From Methylobacterium pseudosasicola (GTDB lineage: Bacteria > Pseudomonadota > Alphaproteobacteria > Rhizobiales > Beijerinckiaceae): a DNA stretch of 64,000 bases. Both the position numbers and the translations under genes were made by a program. The stretch is from positions 248,001 to 312,000 of the forward strand of contig NZ_FOTK01000001.1 in the NCBI RefSeq assembly GCF_900114535.1, in the 5' to 3' direction. Shown here piece after piece: positions 1 to 7,618 of the stretch; position 1 is the first letter of the stretch, and the number at the start of each line of letters is the position of its first letter. The notes under the pieces are model-generated. The model searched no databases. It was not told the origin of the DNA and saw only the letters and a program-made list of their open reading frames with translations.

Positions 1-90
1 ACCATCTATGACCCGGAGGCGCTCAAACGGGATTTCAGGCCGGGGTTCTGGTCGGATCTTGCTGTGGACCGAGTGCTGCGGCGGGAATGA
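1..90 (+). CDS. 3' end of an unidentified protein gene
   Basis: An open frame enters from the left edge and stops at the TGA at 88-90, leaving only 29 codons. The tail reads as an ordinary soluble, charged C-terminus (IYDPEALKRDF near its start, VLRRE at the end) with no motif I recognise. It converges on the brnT/brnA pair, whose last gene ends at 97 on the other strand, so only six bases separate the stop codons. Whether this frame is really coding cannot be settled without sequence to the left. No function is assigned. Confidence 0.35.
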   Translation, partial: TIYDPEALKRDFRPGFWSDLAVDRVLRRE

Positions 91-96
91 TTTTCG

Positions 97-438
97 CTAC
101 CGCCGCTTTTCCTGCGCTCTCACGTAGCTCTTGAGCACCGCGTTGATCCGCGACTGATAACCCTTTCCGGCGCTCCGGAAATGTCGCAGCACGTCCGCGT
201 CGAGGCGCAGCGTGATCTGTTCCTTCGTCTCGACGGACGCCGGCAAGGCCTCGTTCCAGAAACCCGGCGGGATCAGGCCGGCATCGGGATCTGCAGCGGC
301 GCGTCGCTCGATCTCGGCATCGTCCAGGGCCTTGAATGCCGGGCTCAACGGGTCCGCCGCAGGCATGTCGGCAAAGCCTTCATACCGGACGGTCGCTGCC
401 CGCTCTCGAACGCGCTTCGGCGTAGACTTTCCTGTCAT
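97..438 (-). CDS. brnA: BrnA-type antitoxin (ribbon-helix-helix)
   Basis: Predicted antitoxin of a type II BrnT/BrnA module: it should bind BrnT and, through its C-terminal ribbon-helix-helix, repress the operon promoter. The C-terminal part carries the typical signature KEQITLRLDADVLRHF followed by GKGYQSRINAVLKSYV, as in known BrnA proteins. I chose the ATG at 438 (MTGKSTPKRV), giving 113 residues; an upstream ATG at 483 would lie still further inside brnT. The gene overlaps the 3' end of brnT by 59 bases, so the two are translationally linked. The roughly 60-residue N-terminal part is proline- and alanine-rich and probably flexible. Assignment is by sequence pattern and gene order. Confidence 0.8.
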   Translation of the reverse strand: MTGKSTPKRVRERAATVRYEGFADMPAADPLSPAFKALDDAEIERRAAADPDAGLIPPGFWNEALPASVETKEQITLRLDADVLRHFRSAGKGYQSRINAVLKSYVRAQEKRR

Positions 439-676
439 GGCGGCTCGCCTTCCATGCCGAAATGATGCGGATGTCGCCGTCACGCTGAACGTACACCACC
501 CGCAACACCGCTACGTCGTACAGGCCCAGGCTGATGAACCGGCGTTCGCCGTAGTCGCGTCGCAGTTCTTCGCGCGTCAGCCGGAAGCCGCGGAAGATCT
601 CGGCAGCCTGTCGGAATCCGATGAGATGCTTGGCCTGATTGGCTGCATCCTTCTCGGGATCCCATTGAAAGCCCAT
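380..676 (-). CDS. brnT: BrnT-type toxin (RelE-fold ribonuclease)
   Basis: Predicted toxin of the BrnT family, small RelE-like ribonucleases that inhibit translation when not bound by BrnA. The 98-residue protein starts with the family hallmark FQWDPEKDAANQAKH and continues with GERRFISLGLYDVAVLRVVYV and RIISAWKASRHDRKVYAE, matching the order of the conserved BrnT segments (WD..K...N..KH, then E.R....G, then R.I.S.R.A...E). One difference: the family's usual arginine in the (I)ISAR stretch is W-K here. It is the first gene of the pair, transcribed from the short gap next to pheA. Confidence 0.8.
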   Translation of the reverse strand: MGFQWDPEKDAANQAKHLIGFRQAAEIFRGFRLTREELRRDYGERRFISLGLYDVAVLRVVYVQRDGDIRIISAWKASRHDRKVYAEARSRAGSDRPV

Positions 677-742
677 GGCGAAGCGTAGTTACGGATTGTT
701 GTTACCGCAAGCTGCGATAACAGGCCTGAACTGCGAAGCCCG

Positions 743-1600
743 CTACTCCGCCGCCGGCCTTGCCGCCTCGCGGAAGGGGTGCGCCGGGTAGGTGCCGACC
801 ACCCTGAACTCGCGTGAAAAATAGGCGAGCTCGTCCAGCGCCCGGGCGAGGCCCGGATCCTCCGGGTGGCCGTCCACCTCCGCGTAGAACTGCGTGGCCG
901 TGAACTCGCCGTCCATCATGTAGCTCTCGAGCTTGGACATGTTGACGCCGTTGGTCGCGAAGCCGCCGAGCGCCTTGTAGAGGGCGGCCGGGATGTTGCG
1001 CACGCGGAAGACGAAGCTGGTCACGCACGGGCCGGTCTCGGCCGCCACGGGTTCGGGGTCGGGGGAGAACACCACGAAGCGGGTGGTGTTGTGCGCCTCG
1101 TCCTCGACGTCGCGCTCCAGAATGTCGAGGCCGTAGACCTCGGCGGCCAGCGCCGGCGCCAGAGCGGCCCGGCTCGGGTCGCCGATCTCCGCGACCTCGC
1201 GGGCGGCACCCGCGGTGTCGCCAGCGACCACGGCCTTCAGGCCCAGCCGGCGGACGATCCGCCGGCACTGGCCCAGCGCGTGGACGTGGCTGTGCACGGT
1301 CCGCACGGTCTCCAATGCGGTGCCCGGCAGGACCATCAGCTGAAAATGGATCGGCAGGAAGTGCTCGGCCACGATGTGCAGCGGCGAGGTCGGGATCAGG
1401 TGGTGGATGTCGGCCACCCGGCCGGCGATCGAGTTCTCGATCGGGATCATCGCCCGCTGCGCCCGGCCCTCCGTGACCGCCGCGAACGCGTCCTCGAAGG
1501 TCGGGCACGGCAGGGGCGTCCAGTCCGGGAATGCCTCGGCGCAGATGATGTGCGAGTTGGCCCCGGGCTCACCCTGGTACGAGATGGTGCGGTCGGTCAT
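743..1600 (-). CDS. pheA: Prephenate dehydratase
   Basis: Converts prephenate to phenylpyruvate in phenylalanine synthesis, in the cytoplasm. The 285-residue protein has the two-lobed PDT catalytic domain (about residues 4-180): start motif ISYQGEPGANSH, the IPIENSIAGRV loop, and the catalytic TRF motif in NTTRFVVFSP. A C-terminal ACT domain follows (about 195-275), with the GALYKAL-like stretch AALYKALGGF and KLESYMMDGEF, where the usual ESRP phenylalanine-binding motif is altered to ESYM. It is a monofunctional enzyme; a separate chorismate mutase (aroQ) lies at 39487-39822. It is 12 bases downstream of kdsB and probably co-transcribed. Confidence 0.95.
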   Translation of the reverse strand: MTDRTISYQGEPGANSHIICAEAFPDWTPLPCPTFEDAFAAVTEGRAQRAMIPIENSIAGRVADIHHLIPTSPLHIVAEHFLPIHFQLMVLPGTALETVRTVHSHVHALGQCRRIVRRLGLKAVVAGDTAGAAREVAEIGDPSRAALAPALAAEVYGLDILERDVEDEAHNTTRFVVFSPDPEPVAAETGPCVTSFVFRVRNIPAALYKALGGFATNGVNMSKLESYMMDGEFTATQFYAEVDGHPEDPGLARALDELAYFSREFRVVGTYPAHPFREAARPAAE

Positions 1601-1612
1601 CGGGAATGCGGT

Positions 1613-2356
1613 TCAGTTCAGGCGGCGGGTTTGGAGCAGGGCGCGGGCGCGCTCCAGGTCGGCGGGGGTGTCGACGCCCAGCGGCAGGTCGTCGACGATG
1701 ACGGCATTGATGCGCATACCGGCCTCCAGCGCGCGCAGCTGCTCCAGCTTCTCCCGGGTCTCCAGCTCCCCGGGAGGCAGGGCGACGAAGCGAGTCAGCG
1801 CCGTGCGGCGATAGGCGTAGAGCCCGATATGGTGCCACAGCGGACCCTCGCCCCAGGGGGCGCGGGCGCGGGTGAAGTAGAGCGCCCGCAGGCGGCCCGG
1901 GCCGACCTGATGGCCGACCAGCTTGACCACGTTGGGGTTGTCCGCCTCGTGCGCATCGGTGATCGGCGCGCAGAGCGTGACGATGTCCACGGTCCGATCG
2001 GAGAGCGGGCCGATCGAGGCGCCGATGATCGCCGGGTCGATGGTCGGCAGGTCGCCCTGCACGTTGACCACCACGTCGTGGCGTCCCTCCGGATCGATGG
2101 TCTCCAGCGCCTCGGCGAGACGGTCCGAGCCGGATGGGTGATCGGCCCGGGTCATCACCGCGATGCCGCCGGCGGCCTCGACGACTTGGGCGATCTCGGC
2201 CGTGTCGGTGGCCACCACCACAGGGCCGATCCCGGCCTCCATGGCCCGGCGCCAGACATGGACGATCATCGCCTCGCCGGCGATCTCAGCCAGCGGCTTG
2301 TTCGGCAGGCGCGTCGCGGCGAGGCGGGCCGGAATCAGGACGAGGGGATCGGACAT
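1613..2356 (-). CDS. kdsB: 3-deoxy-manno-octulosonate cytidylyltransferase
   Basis: Activates KDO to CMP-KDO for lipopolysaccharide inner-core assembly. The start at 2356 gives [20 protein letters not shown], which contains the nucleotide-binding IPARxxxTRLPxKPL signature, and a protein of 247 residues, the normal length. Further family segments are [26 protein letters not shown] and [13 protein letters not shown] (the usual QGDEP is QGDLP here). An in-frame extension to 2536 adds 60 residues before the IPAR motif that the family does not have, so I rejected it. First gene of a kdsB-pheA unit, divergent from the cytochrome gene. Confidence 0.95.
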   Translation of the reverse strand: MSDPLVLIPARLAATRLPNKPLAEIAGEAMIVHVWRRAMEAGIGPVVVATDTAEIAQVVEAAGGIAVMTRADHPSGSDRLAEALETIDPEGRHDVVVNVQGDLPTIDPAIIGASIGPLSDRTVDIVTLCAPITDAHEADNPNVVKLVGHQVGPGRLRALYFTRARAPWGEGPLWHHIGLYAYRRTALTRFVALPPGELETREKLEQLRALEAGMRINAVIVDDLPLGVDTPADLERARALLQTRRLN

Positions 2357-2645
2357 GAAAGATCGGGGATCAGGGGCTCGCAGCGGAGCGCGGCTGCTTA
2401 ACAGGCCTGTTCTCGGTTGTCGTCCCTCGCGCCGAAGTGAGCCTCCCTCTCGCGATCCGGCAAAATGATGCCGCCGGGTGACAAGCTCGGCGTTTTGGCA
2501 CGGGGGTTTTGTCCCGCGACGGCACGGATCCCCCAACCACCATTGTCAAGATCGTGCCGGAACGGCTAAGCACCCTTGAAATCTTCCAAGGTCCTGTGTC
2601 CCGGCGTGCCTGCCCGTGACGGCATGGGCAGATCGAGAGAAGAGC

Positions 2646-3611
2646 ATGAACTCATTCGAGGTGAACAAAGTGCTCGGTGCCGTGCTTGGCGCCCTGTTGT
2701 TCGCGGCCGGATCGGGTTTCGTCGCCGAACTGATCTACCATCCCAGACCTGCCGGAAAAGCCGGCTACGACTTGCCCGAGCCGGAGCCGCAGGCCGCCGC
2801 CGCGACTCCGGAGGCCAAGGTCGAGCCGATCGCCGTCCGGCTCGCCAGCGCCAATGCCGAGAAGGGCGAGGCCGGCACCAAGGCCTGCCGGGCCTGCCAC
2901 AATTTCGAGAAGGGTGGCCCGAACAAGGTCGGCCCGGACCTGTACGGCGTGGTCGAGCGCCCGAAAGGCGGTCATGCCGGCTTCGAGTACTCGGCGGCCC
3001 TGAAGGGGAAGGGCGGTACCTGGACCTATGACGACCTGGATGCGTTCCTGACCAGCCCGAAGGGCTATGCCCCGGGCACCAAGATGGCGTTCGCCGGCAT
3101 TGCCTCGCCGCAGGAGCGGGCCAACGTTATTGCCTACCTGAACAAGAACGCCGACAGCCCCAAGCCGCTGCCGGTGGTCGAGAAGACCGAGGCGAAGCCG
3201 GAGGCGGCCCCCGCCGCCGCCAAGCCCGAGGACAAGCCTGCGCCCGCCCCTGAAAAGCCGTCTGCCGACAAGCCGGCTGCCGGCAAGGCCTCCGAAGGCA
3301 AGGACAGCCCCGCCAAGCCCGCCGACGTCAACACGGCCAAGCCCGTCGAGGAGAAGTCCGCCGGCAGCCCCCGCGCGCCGAGCGAATCGAGCGACCGCAA
3401 CGCCCCGGCCCCGCCGGCCAATGCCCATGACGGCGATCAGCAGGGCACGCCGTCGAGCCTGATCCCGGCCGAGCCGACCGCGCCGTCCTCCCCGGCCGCC
3501 AAGGAGCCCCCGGCTCAGGCCAATCCCGAGGCGGTGGACCGCGCCAAGAACCTCGAAGTCGATGGCCCGACCAAGGACCTCAACGCGCCGCTACCGACGC
3601 CGAAGGAGTAG
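2646..3611 (+). CDS. Membrane-anchored c-type cytochrome with a long Pro/Ala/Lys tail
   Basis: A monohaem electron carrier anchored to the inner membrane and facing the periplasm. The 321-residue protein starts with an uncleaved N-terminal anchor (about residues 8-28, VLGAVLGALLFAAGSGFVAE), a short linker, then a class I cytochrome c domain (about 65-170) with haem motif CRACH and a distal Met region GYAPGTKMAFAG. The fold resembles CycM or mitochondrial-type cytochrome c. The last 145 residues are a low-complexity tail rich in P, A, K, E and S, not usual for CycM. I chose the ATG at 2646 because it directly precedes the anchor. Monocistronic, with a terminator hairpin just after the stop. 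Confidence 0.85.
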   Translation: MNSFEVNKVLGAVLGALLFAAGSGFVAELIYHPRPAGKAGYDLPEPEPQAAAATPEAKVEPIAVRLASANAEKGEAGTKACRACHNFEKGGPNKVGPDLYGVVERPKGGHAGFEYSAALKGKGGTWTYDDLDAFLTSPKGYAPGTKMAFAGIASPQERANVIAYLNKNADSPKPLPVVEKTEAKPEAAPAAAKPEDKPAPAPEKPSADKPAAGKASEGKDSPAKPADVNTAKPVEEKSAGSPRAPSESSDRNAPAPPANAHDGDQQGTPSSLIPAEPTAPSSPAAKEPPAQANPEAVDRAKNLEVDGPTKDLNAPLPTPKE

Positions 3612-3622
3612 CGGCGGCGAAC

Positions 3623-3650
3623 AGGCCGGGCTCAGGCCCGGCCTTTGCCT
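3623..3650 (+). terminator. Terminator of the cytochrome c gene
   Basis: A 9-bp perfect stem (3623-3631 with 3636-3644) with a 4-base loop is followed by a T-rich run (TTTGCCTTT), 12 bases after the cytochrome stop codon. Confidence 0.7.
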
Positions 3651-3704
3651 TTAGGCGTCCGCGACCCGATGTCAGGCCGGGTCAGACACCGCGAAGGACT
3701 CCCC

Positions 3705-4886
3705 TTGCCCGATCGAAGTCCCGACCCGGCGGGGCGCCGAGCGCCCCTGCCGTTGCTCGTTGCCGTGACCATGACCGGCACGGTGGCGCTGCACATCTTC
3801 GTGCCCGCGCTCGCCACCGCCGCCGCCGACCTCGGCACCACGACGGCCGCCGCGCAGCTCACCATCACGGTCTACCTGATCGGGCTCGCGGGCGGTCAGC
3901 TCCTGTACGGTCCGCTCTCGGACCGGTTCGGGCGGCGGCCGATCCTGATCGGCGGGCTGGGCCTCTACCTGGCCGGGCTGCTGCTGGCGATCCCGGCTCA
4001 GAACATCGGCACCCTGCTGGTGGCGCGGGTGCTGCAATCGCTCGGGGCCTGTGGCTCCCTGGTGATCGGCCGGGCGATGGTGCGGGACGTCTCGACCCGC
4101 GAGGACGCGGCCAAGAAGCTCGCGATCCTGACCACCGCCATGACCCTTACGCCGGCTCTGGCCCCGGCGATCGGCGGGGTGGTGAACGAGGCGTTCGGCT
4201 GGCGCGCCGTGTTCGTTGTGCTGGCCGGGATCGTGGCTCTGCTCGGCGCCCTGGTGGTGTTCACGCTGCCGGAGACGAATAAGCATAAGGTGGCGCTGCC
4301 CGGTTTCGTGGCGATCCTGGCGGGCTACCTGCGGCTCGTGAAGATCCCGGTATTCCGCGCCTACCTGGTGGCGGGGGCCTGCGGCGGCACCAGCCTCTAC
4401 GCCTTCCTGGCGGTGGCGCCGTTCCTGCTGGTGGACCGGCTCGGGCGCTCGTCGCAGGAGGTCGGGTTCGATTGCCTGATCGTGGTGTTCGGCATGGTCG
4501 GCGGCGCCGTGCTGGCGAGCCGGCTCGCGGCGCGGGTGCCGATCCGCAAGGCGGCACGCAGCGGCAACCTGCTCTGCATCGTGTCGGCGCTGACCCTGCT
4601 GCTGATCGACCGGACAGGGATGCTCGGCGTCGTCAGCCTGATCGTGCCGCTCTTCGCCTACGCGGTCGGGGTCGGCCTGCTCAGCCCCAACGCGGTGGCC
4701 GGGCTGATGAACGTCGATCCGCACGCGGCGGGCTCGGCCTCCAGCCTCTACGGCTTCACGCAGATGACCTTTGGGGCTCTGTTCACCGTTGCGGCCTCGG
4801 CCTGGCCGGCGACGTCGGCGACGCCTGTGGCGCTGGCGCTGCTCACGGCGGGCCTCATTGCCGCATTGGCGCTGCGTCGCGCGTGA
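3705..4886 (+). CDS. Bcr/CflA-type MFS drug exporter
   Basis: A 12-TM proton-driven exporter of the DHA1 Bcr/CflA group. Features: TM1 TMTGTVALHIFVPALA, the motif-A loop YGPLSDRFGRRPILIGG between TM2 and TM3, the R-V-L-Q-S-L-G motif B (VARVLQSLGACGSLVIGRA), and the TM5 LTPALAPAIGG stretch with the proline/glycine pattern of the family. I chose the TTG at 3705 because it has an AAGGA Shine-Dalgarno 6-7 bases upstream (3694-3698), giving 393 residues; an ATG at 3669 is the alternative. The extended frame reaches back into the preceding terminator. The substrate cannot be read from sequence. Confidence 0.85.
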   Translation: MPDRSPDPAGRRAPLPLLVAVTMTGTVALHIFVPALATAAADLGTTTAAAQLTITVYLIGLAGGQLLYGPLSDRFGRRPILIGGLGLYLAGLLLAIPAQNIGTLLVARVLQSLGACGSLVIGRAMVRDVSTREDAAKKLAILTTAMTLTPALAPAIGGVVNEAFGWRAVFVVLAGIVALLGALVVFTLPETNKHKVALPGFVAILAGYLRLVKIPVFRAYLVAGACGGTSLYAFLAVAPFLLVDRLGRSSQEVGFDCLIVVFGMVGGAVLASRLAARVPIRKAARSGNLLCIVSALTLLLIDRTGMLGVVSLIVPLFAYAVGVGLLSPNAVAGLMNVDPHAAGSASSLYGFTQMTFGALFTVAASAWPATSATPVALALLTAGLIAALALRRA

Positions 4887-5143
4887 GTTGAGCCCCGTGG
4901 CGGTGCGGACAACGTGTCCGCGGCACGGTGTCCGGGCCGAACTCGGGCGCTCGGTTGCGGCGGCTTTCACGATGTTACAGGTCGCGCAAAAGTAGCGCAC
5001 GGTCTCGCGTCGAAAACCTGCGATCCCTGAAGATTTTTAGTAGGCGAAGCGTTGGCCTGCCGCCATGAGACTGCTTAGGACCCGCGCTGCACCGCGAGGA
5101 AAACGCCGCTCATCGGCGGACTGGCGATGGGATTGCATGGGGA

Positions 5144-5365
5144 TCAACCCCGGTCGTCGCGCTGTTTTGCTAGCGACCCCAGAGCATCGCGCAATGGATT
5201 GTTCTGGGCCTGCGACAGCGACAAATCCTGCGCGATCTCCCGGGCGACGACGTGCAACAGGACCCGGATCAGCATCTTCATCTGAGGAGTGCCGTGATCA
5301 TCGATGACGGCGTGAGCCGCAATACACGCATCTGCGATGGCATCCAGATCAGAAGCCCGATTCAT
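5144..5365 (-). CDS. Small hypothetical protein, 73 aa
   Basis: Not recognised. The predicted protein is mostly helical and slightly acidic at the N-terminus (MNRASDLDAIADACIAAHAV), ending in LAKQRDDRG, with no signal peptide or membrane segment. It is divergent from the small regulator-like gene at 5538 across an AT-rich gap of about 170 bases, an arrangement that suggests a shared control region. Codon use is less biased than in flanking core genes, so it may be an accessory gene. It could also be a spurious frame. Confidence 0.45.
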   Translation of the reverse strand: MNRASDLDAIADACIAAHAVIDDHGTPQMKMLIRVLLHVVAREIAQDLSLSQAQNNPLRDALGSLAKQRDDRG

Positions 5366-5537
5366 TGCATGTCCAACTCGTAAGGTGTTTGGCGTCGAGT
5401 TCTGAAAGGTAAGAATTTTACATTCTGGTCTCTTTCATTTGAATCATTGTATTTTTATTACCGTTTTGCAAGCGACTTGACAGTGATAAGGTGCTCTCAT
5501 CGCCGCTACGGCGCGATTTATTGGTCGAGATGCCGCA

Positions 5538-5792
5538 ATGGATATGAAGACTCCTGACCCCCTGGGTACGATGCCGAGCGCCCGGACCTTCGGAAAACTC
5601 GATGCCCTGGCGGCGGCGCTCGGCTGTTCGACCACCCTGTTCTTTGAGACGTCCGACGGGCCGTCCACGGGTCATACGGCGCAACTCCTCCAGATGTGGC
5701 TGGCAATCCGGAGCCCCGAGGATCGACGGGCCGTCTTCGCCTGCGTGCAGGAGATTTTGAAGGCGCAAGCGGACAATCCTCGTTCGAGATGA
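5538..5792 (+). CDS. Small protein resembling the C-terminal part of an XRE-type regulator
   Basis: An 84-residue protein. Residues about 17-36 (TFGKLDALAAALGCSTTLFF) look like the last helices of an XRE/Cro helix-turn-helix domain, where LDALAxALGVxxxxLF is standard. Residues 45-80 resemble the short helical tail seen after such domains (LLQMWLAIRSPEDRRAVFACVQ). The DNA-recognition helices that should come first are absent, and no in-frame upstream extension supplies them. It is therefore either a truncated regulator or a small accessory protein derived from one. Flanking DNA is unusually AT-rich for this window. Confidence 0.5.
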   Translation: MDMKTPDPLGTMPSARTFGKLDALAAALGCSTTLFFETSDGPSTGHTAQLLQMWLAIRSPEDRRAVFACVQEILKAQADNPRSR

Positions 5793-5990
5793 ATGGTCAG
5801 AAACTAAACATGCATTGGTTTCATAATAAAATCGAGCAGAATTTCTATCAAATTTTGGCAAAACTACAATAAAATTCATACAGCACTTGTGATTTTTGCG
5901 AGGCATACCATTTCAAAGTCATCGCCGGCCATGATTCGGGCGCTGGTGATTGAGGGACATTGTGTGCTCTTGCCCCAGCACACGAGCAAC

Positions 5991-6713
5991 ATGGCGGCCC
6001 CCCACCAATCGGACGTGCGCAACCGCCTCCTCCGGATGCTTCTCCCGGAGGATTTCGCGGCGTTGCAGCCGGCGCTGCATCTCCAGGAGATGCGCCTGCG
6101 GCACGTGCTGATCTCCTCTCATACGACGATCGAGGCGGTCTACTTTCCGGAGGTGGGCTTCGTCTCGATCACCAACGATGAGCCCAGCGGCCGGGTCGAA
6201 ATCGGTCTGATCGGCCGGGAGGGTCTGGTCGGCGCCGCCCCGATCCTGCTCGACGACGACCGCAGCCCGCATACCCACTTCGTGCAGATGGCCGGGCACA
6301 TGCTGAGCCTCAACGTGGCGGTGCTGCGGGCCGAGGTGGCGCGGCGCCCGGCCCTGCGCCGGCTGCTGCATCGCTTCATCCAGGCGCAGTTCGTCCAGAC
6401 GGCCCAGACGGCCTTCGCCAACGCGCGGGGCAACACGGCGACCCGCCTCGCCCGGTGGTTGCTGATGTGCCACGACCGGATCGACGGCGACCAGATCACG
6501 GTCACGCAGGATTTCATGTCGTTCATGCTGGGCGTCGAGCGTCCGGGCGTGACGGCGGCCCTGCGGACGCTGGAGAAGGACGGCTTCGTGCGGAAGCGCC
6601 GCGGCAGCGTCGAAGTCACCGATCGTGACGGGCTCCTCGACTATGCCGGGGACGGCTACGGCACGGCGGAGACCGAGTACGCGCGCCTGATCGAAGGACG
6701 CGTCGAACCGTAG
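5991..6713 (+). CDS. Crp/Fnr-family transcription regulator
   Basis: A 240-residue regulator with an N-terminal cyclic-nucleotide-binding-like beta-roll (about 20-130; FPEVGFVSITNDEPSGRVEIGLIGREG) and a C-terminal winged helix (about 150-225). The recognition region reads QDFMSFMLGVERPGVTAALRTLEKDGFV. There are no N-terminal cysteines for an Fnr-type iron-sulfur cluster and no clear cAMP-binding arginine-serine pair, so the ligand is unknown. This subtype is abundant in Methylobacterium and Rhizobiales and often linked to stress responses, which is family-level inference. I chose the ATG at 5991 (MAAPHQSDVRNRLL); an upstream extension to 5889 reads through AT-rich, non-conserved sequence. Confidence 0.85.
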   Translation: MAAPHQSDVRNRLLRMLLPEDFAALQPALHLQEMRLRHVLISSHTTIEAVYFPEVGFVSITNDEPSGRVEIGLIGREGLVGAAPILLDDDRSPHTHFVQMAGHMLSLNVAVLRAEVARRPALRRLLHRFIQAQFVQTAQTAFANARGNTATRLARWLLMCHDRIDGDQITVTQDFMSFMLGVERPGVTAALRTLEKDGFVRKRRGSVEVTDRDGLLDYAGDGYGTAETEYARLIEGRVEP

Positions 6714-6744
6714 GTTTAGAACGGCGACGAAGCCCGGGATTCCG

Positions 6745-6836
6745 AAGGGCTCAGCCCTTTGGGGGGGGCCGTGCCCCCGAGAAACCTTGACGCCACCAGG
6801 GCTCCGCCCTGGACCCGCAAAAGGGCTCGCCCTTTT
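6745..6836. repeat. Cluster of short hairpins between convergent genes
   Basis: Several perfect or near-perfect small palindromes stand in a row: 6745-6759 (AAGGGCTCAGCCCTT), a G5/C5 hairpin near 6763-6778, 6796-6812 (CCAGGGCTCCGCCCTGG) and 6819-6836 (AAAAGGGCTCGCCCTTTT). The last is flanked by A and T runs and could terminate transcription from both sides. The block sits between the convergent crp-like and GNAT genes, and similar hairpin strings are known as dispersed intergenic repeats in GC-rich alphaproteobacteria. Confidence 0.6.
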
Positions 6837-6875
6837 GAAACCATGACTTATGGGAGTCGCGTGGGGCGCGAGAGT

Positions 6876-7379
6876 TCAGGTTCGCACCGCCTCGACCAAA
6901 CCCGACACGCCCGCGCAGAAGCCGCTCGTCAGTTCCAGCCATAGGAGCCTAGTTGGGTCCACCGGTCCCGGCAGGGTCAGGCGGCCCGGCGGGATCGGGC
7001 TGAAGCCGAAGCGGCTGTAATAGGGCGCGTCGCCCACAAGGATCACTAGACCTTCGCCCGCCTGCCGGGCGGCCTCGATCGCCGCGCGGGTCAGGGTGCC
7101 GCCGATGCCGCGGCCCGCGAAGCTCGGATCCACGGCCAGCGGGCCGAGCATGACGAAACGCACGGCCCCGGTCCGCACCGGCCCCATTCGCACCGAGCCC
7201 ACCAGAAAGCTGCCGACCGAGGCGGTGACGCCGAGATCCCACCGCTCGATCGCACCCTCGCGCAGCCGGTAGGCGGTGCGCGCGAACCGTCCGGGACCGA
7301 AGGCCCGGGCCTGAAGCCGCTCGATCGCAGGAGCGTCCTCCGGCCGCTCGGGCCGGATGACGAGGGAGAGTGTGGTCAC
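6876..7379 (-). CDS. GNAT-family N-acetyltransferase (YhbS-like)
   Basis: Predicted acetyl-CoA-dependent acyltransferase of the YhbS group (COG3153), 167 residues. It begins with the GNAT beta-1 strand TLSLVIRPERPEDAPAIERL, and the acetyl-CoA binding motif A is VMLGPLAVDPSFAGRGIGGTL, carrying the Q/RxxGxG/A pattern as RGIGGT. The C-terminal part has GDAPYYSRFGF, the usual YhbS signature. The GTG at 7379 begins the protein exactly at the domain; an upstream frame to 7541 adds unrelated residues. It is divergent from marR, with the operator-like palindrome at 7569 between them. The substrate is unknown. Confidence 0.8.
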   Translation of the reverse strand: MTTLSLVIRPERPEDAPAIERLQARAFGPGRFARTAYRLREGAIERWDLGVTASVGSFLVGSVRMGPVRTGAVRFVMLGPLAVDPSFAGRGIGGTLTRAAIEAARQAGEGLVILVGDAPYYSRFGFSPIPPGRLTLPGPVDPTRLLWLELTSGFCAGVSGLVEAVRT

Positions 7380-7568
7380 GGCTTGCTCGCAACTCGGAAC
7401 CGCCGCCGCGTAGCAGCGCCCGCCCGGGGCGGCAAACGGCGCCGCGCGGGATCGACACGGTGGTGCGGGATCCCCCTCAATCCACAACGGGTGGAGATTC
7501 GATGCGGACAGCTGAAGGCGTGTGGCTTCATGCCGGCCCACAAGACCTTCTCACTTCAGCCAAAGTGA

Positions 7569-7611
7569 CAACGTGCTGTCAATTTGACAGCACGTTGCGA
7601 ACGTTTATGAT
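7569..7611 (+). promoter_or_regulatory. Perfect 14-bp palindrome overlapping the marR promoter
   Basis: Positions 7569-7582 and 7584-7597 are exact inverted repeats of each other separated by one base. The right arm contains a consensus -35 hexamer TTGACA at 7584-7589; 16 bases later lies TATGAT (7606-7611), a near-consensus -10. The predicted transcription start falls at about 7617-7619, on or next to the marR ATG, so the mRNA may be leaderless. Position and symmetry fit an autorepression operator for the MarR protein encoded immediately downstream. Confidence 0.75.
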
Positions 7612-7618
7612 CCCGAGA

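Noticed and set aside
2357..2536. 60-codon N-terminal extension of kdsB
   Set aside because: KdsB proteins start directly at the IPAR motif; the extension is low-complexity and overlaps the promoter gap.
4905..4921. Hairpin GCGGACA-ACG-TGTCCGC after the Bcr-type exporter as a terminator
   Set aside because: Only a 7-bp stem with no T-run; too weak to list as a terminator.
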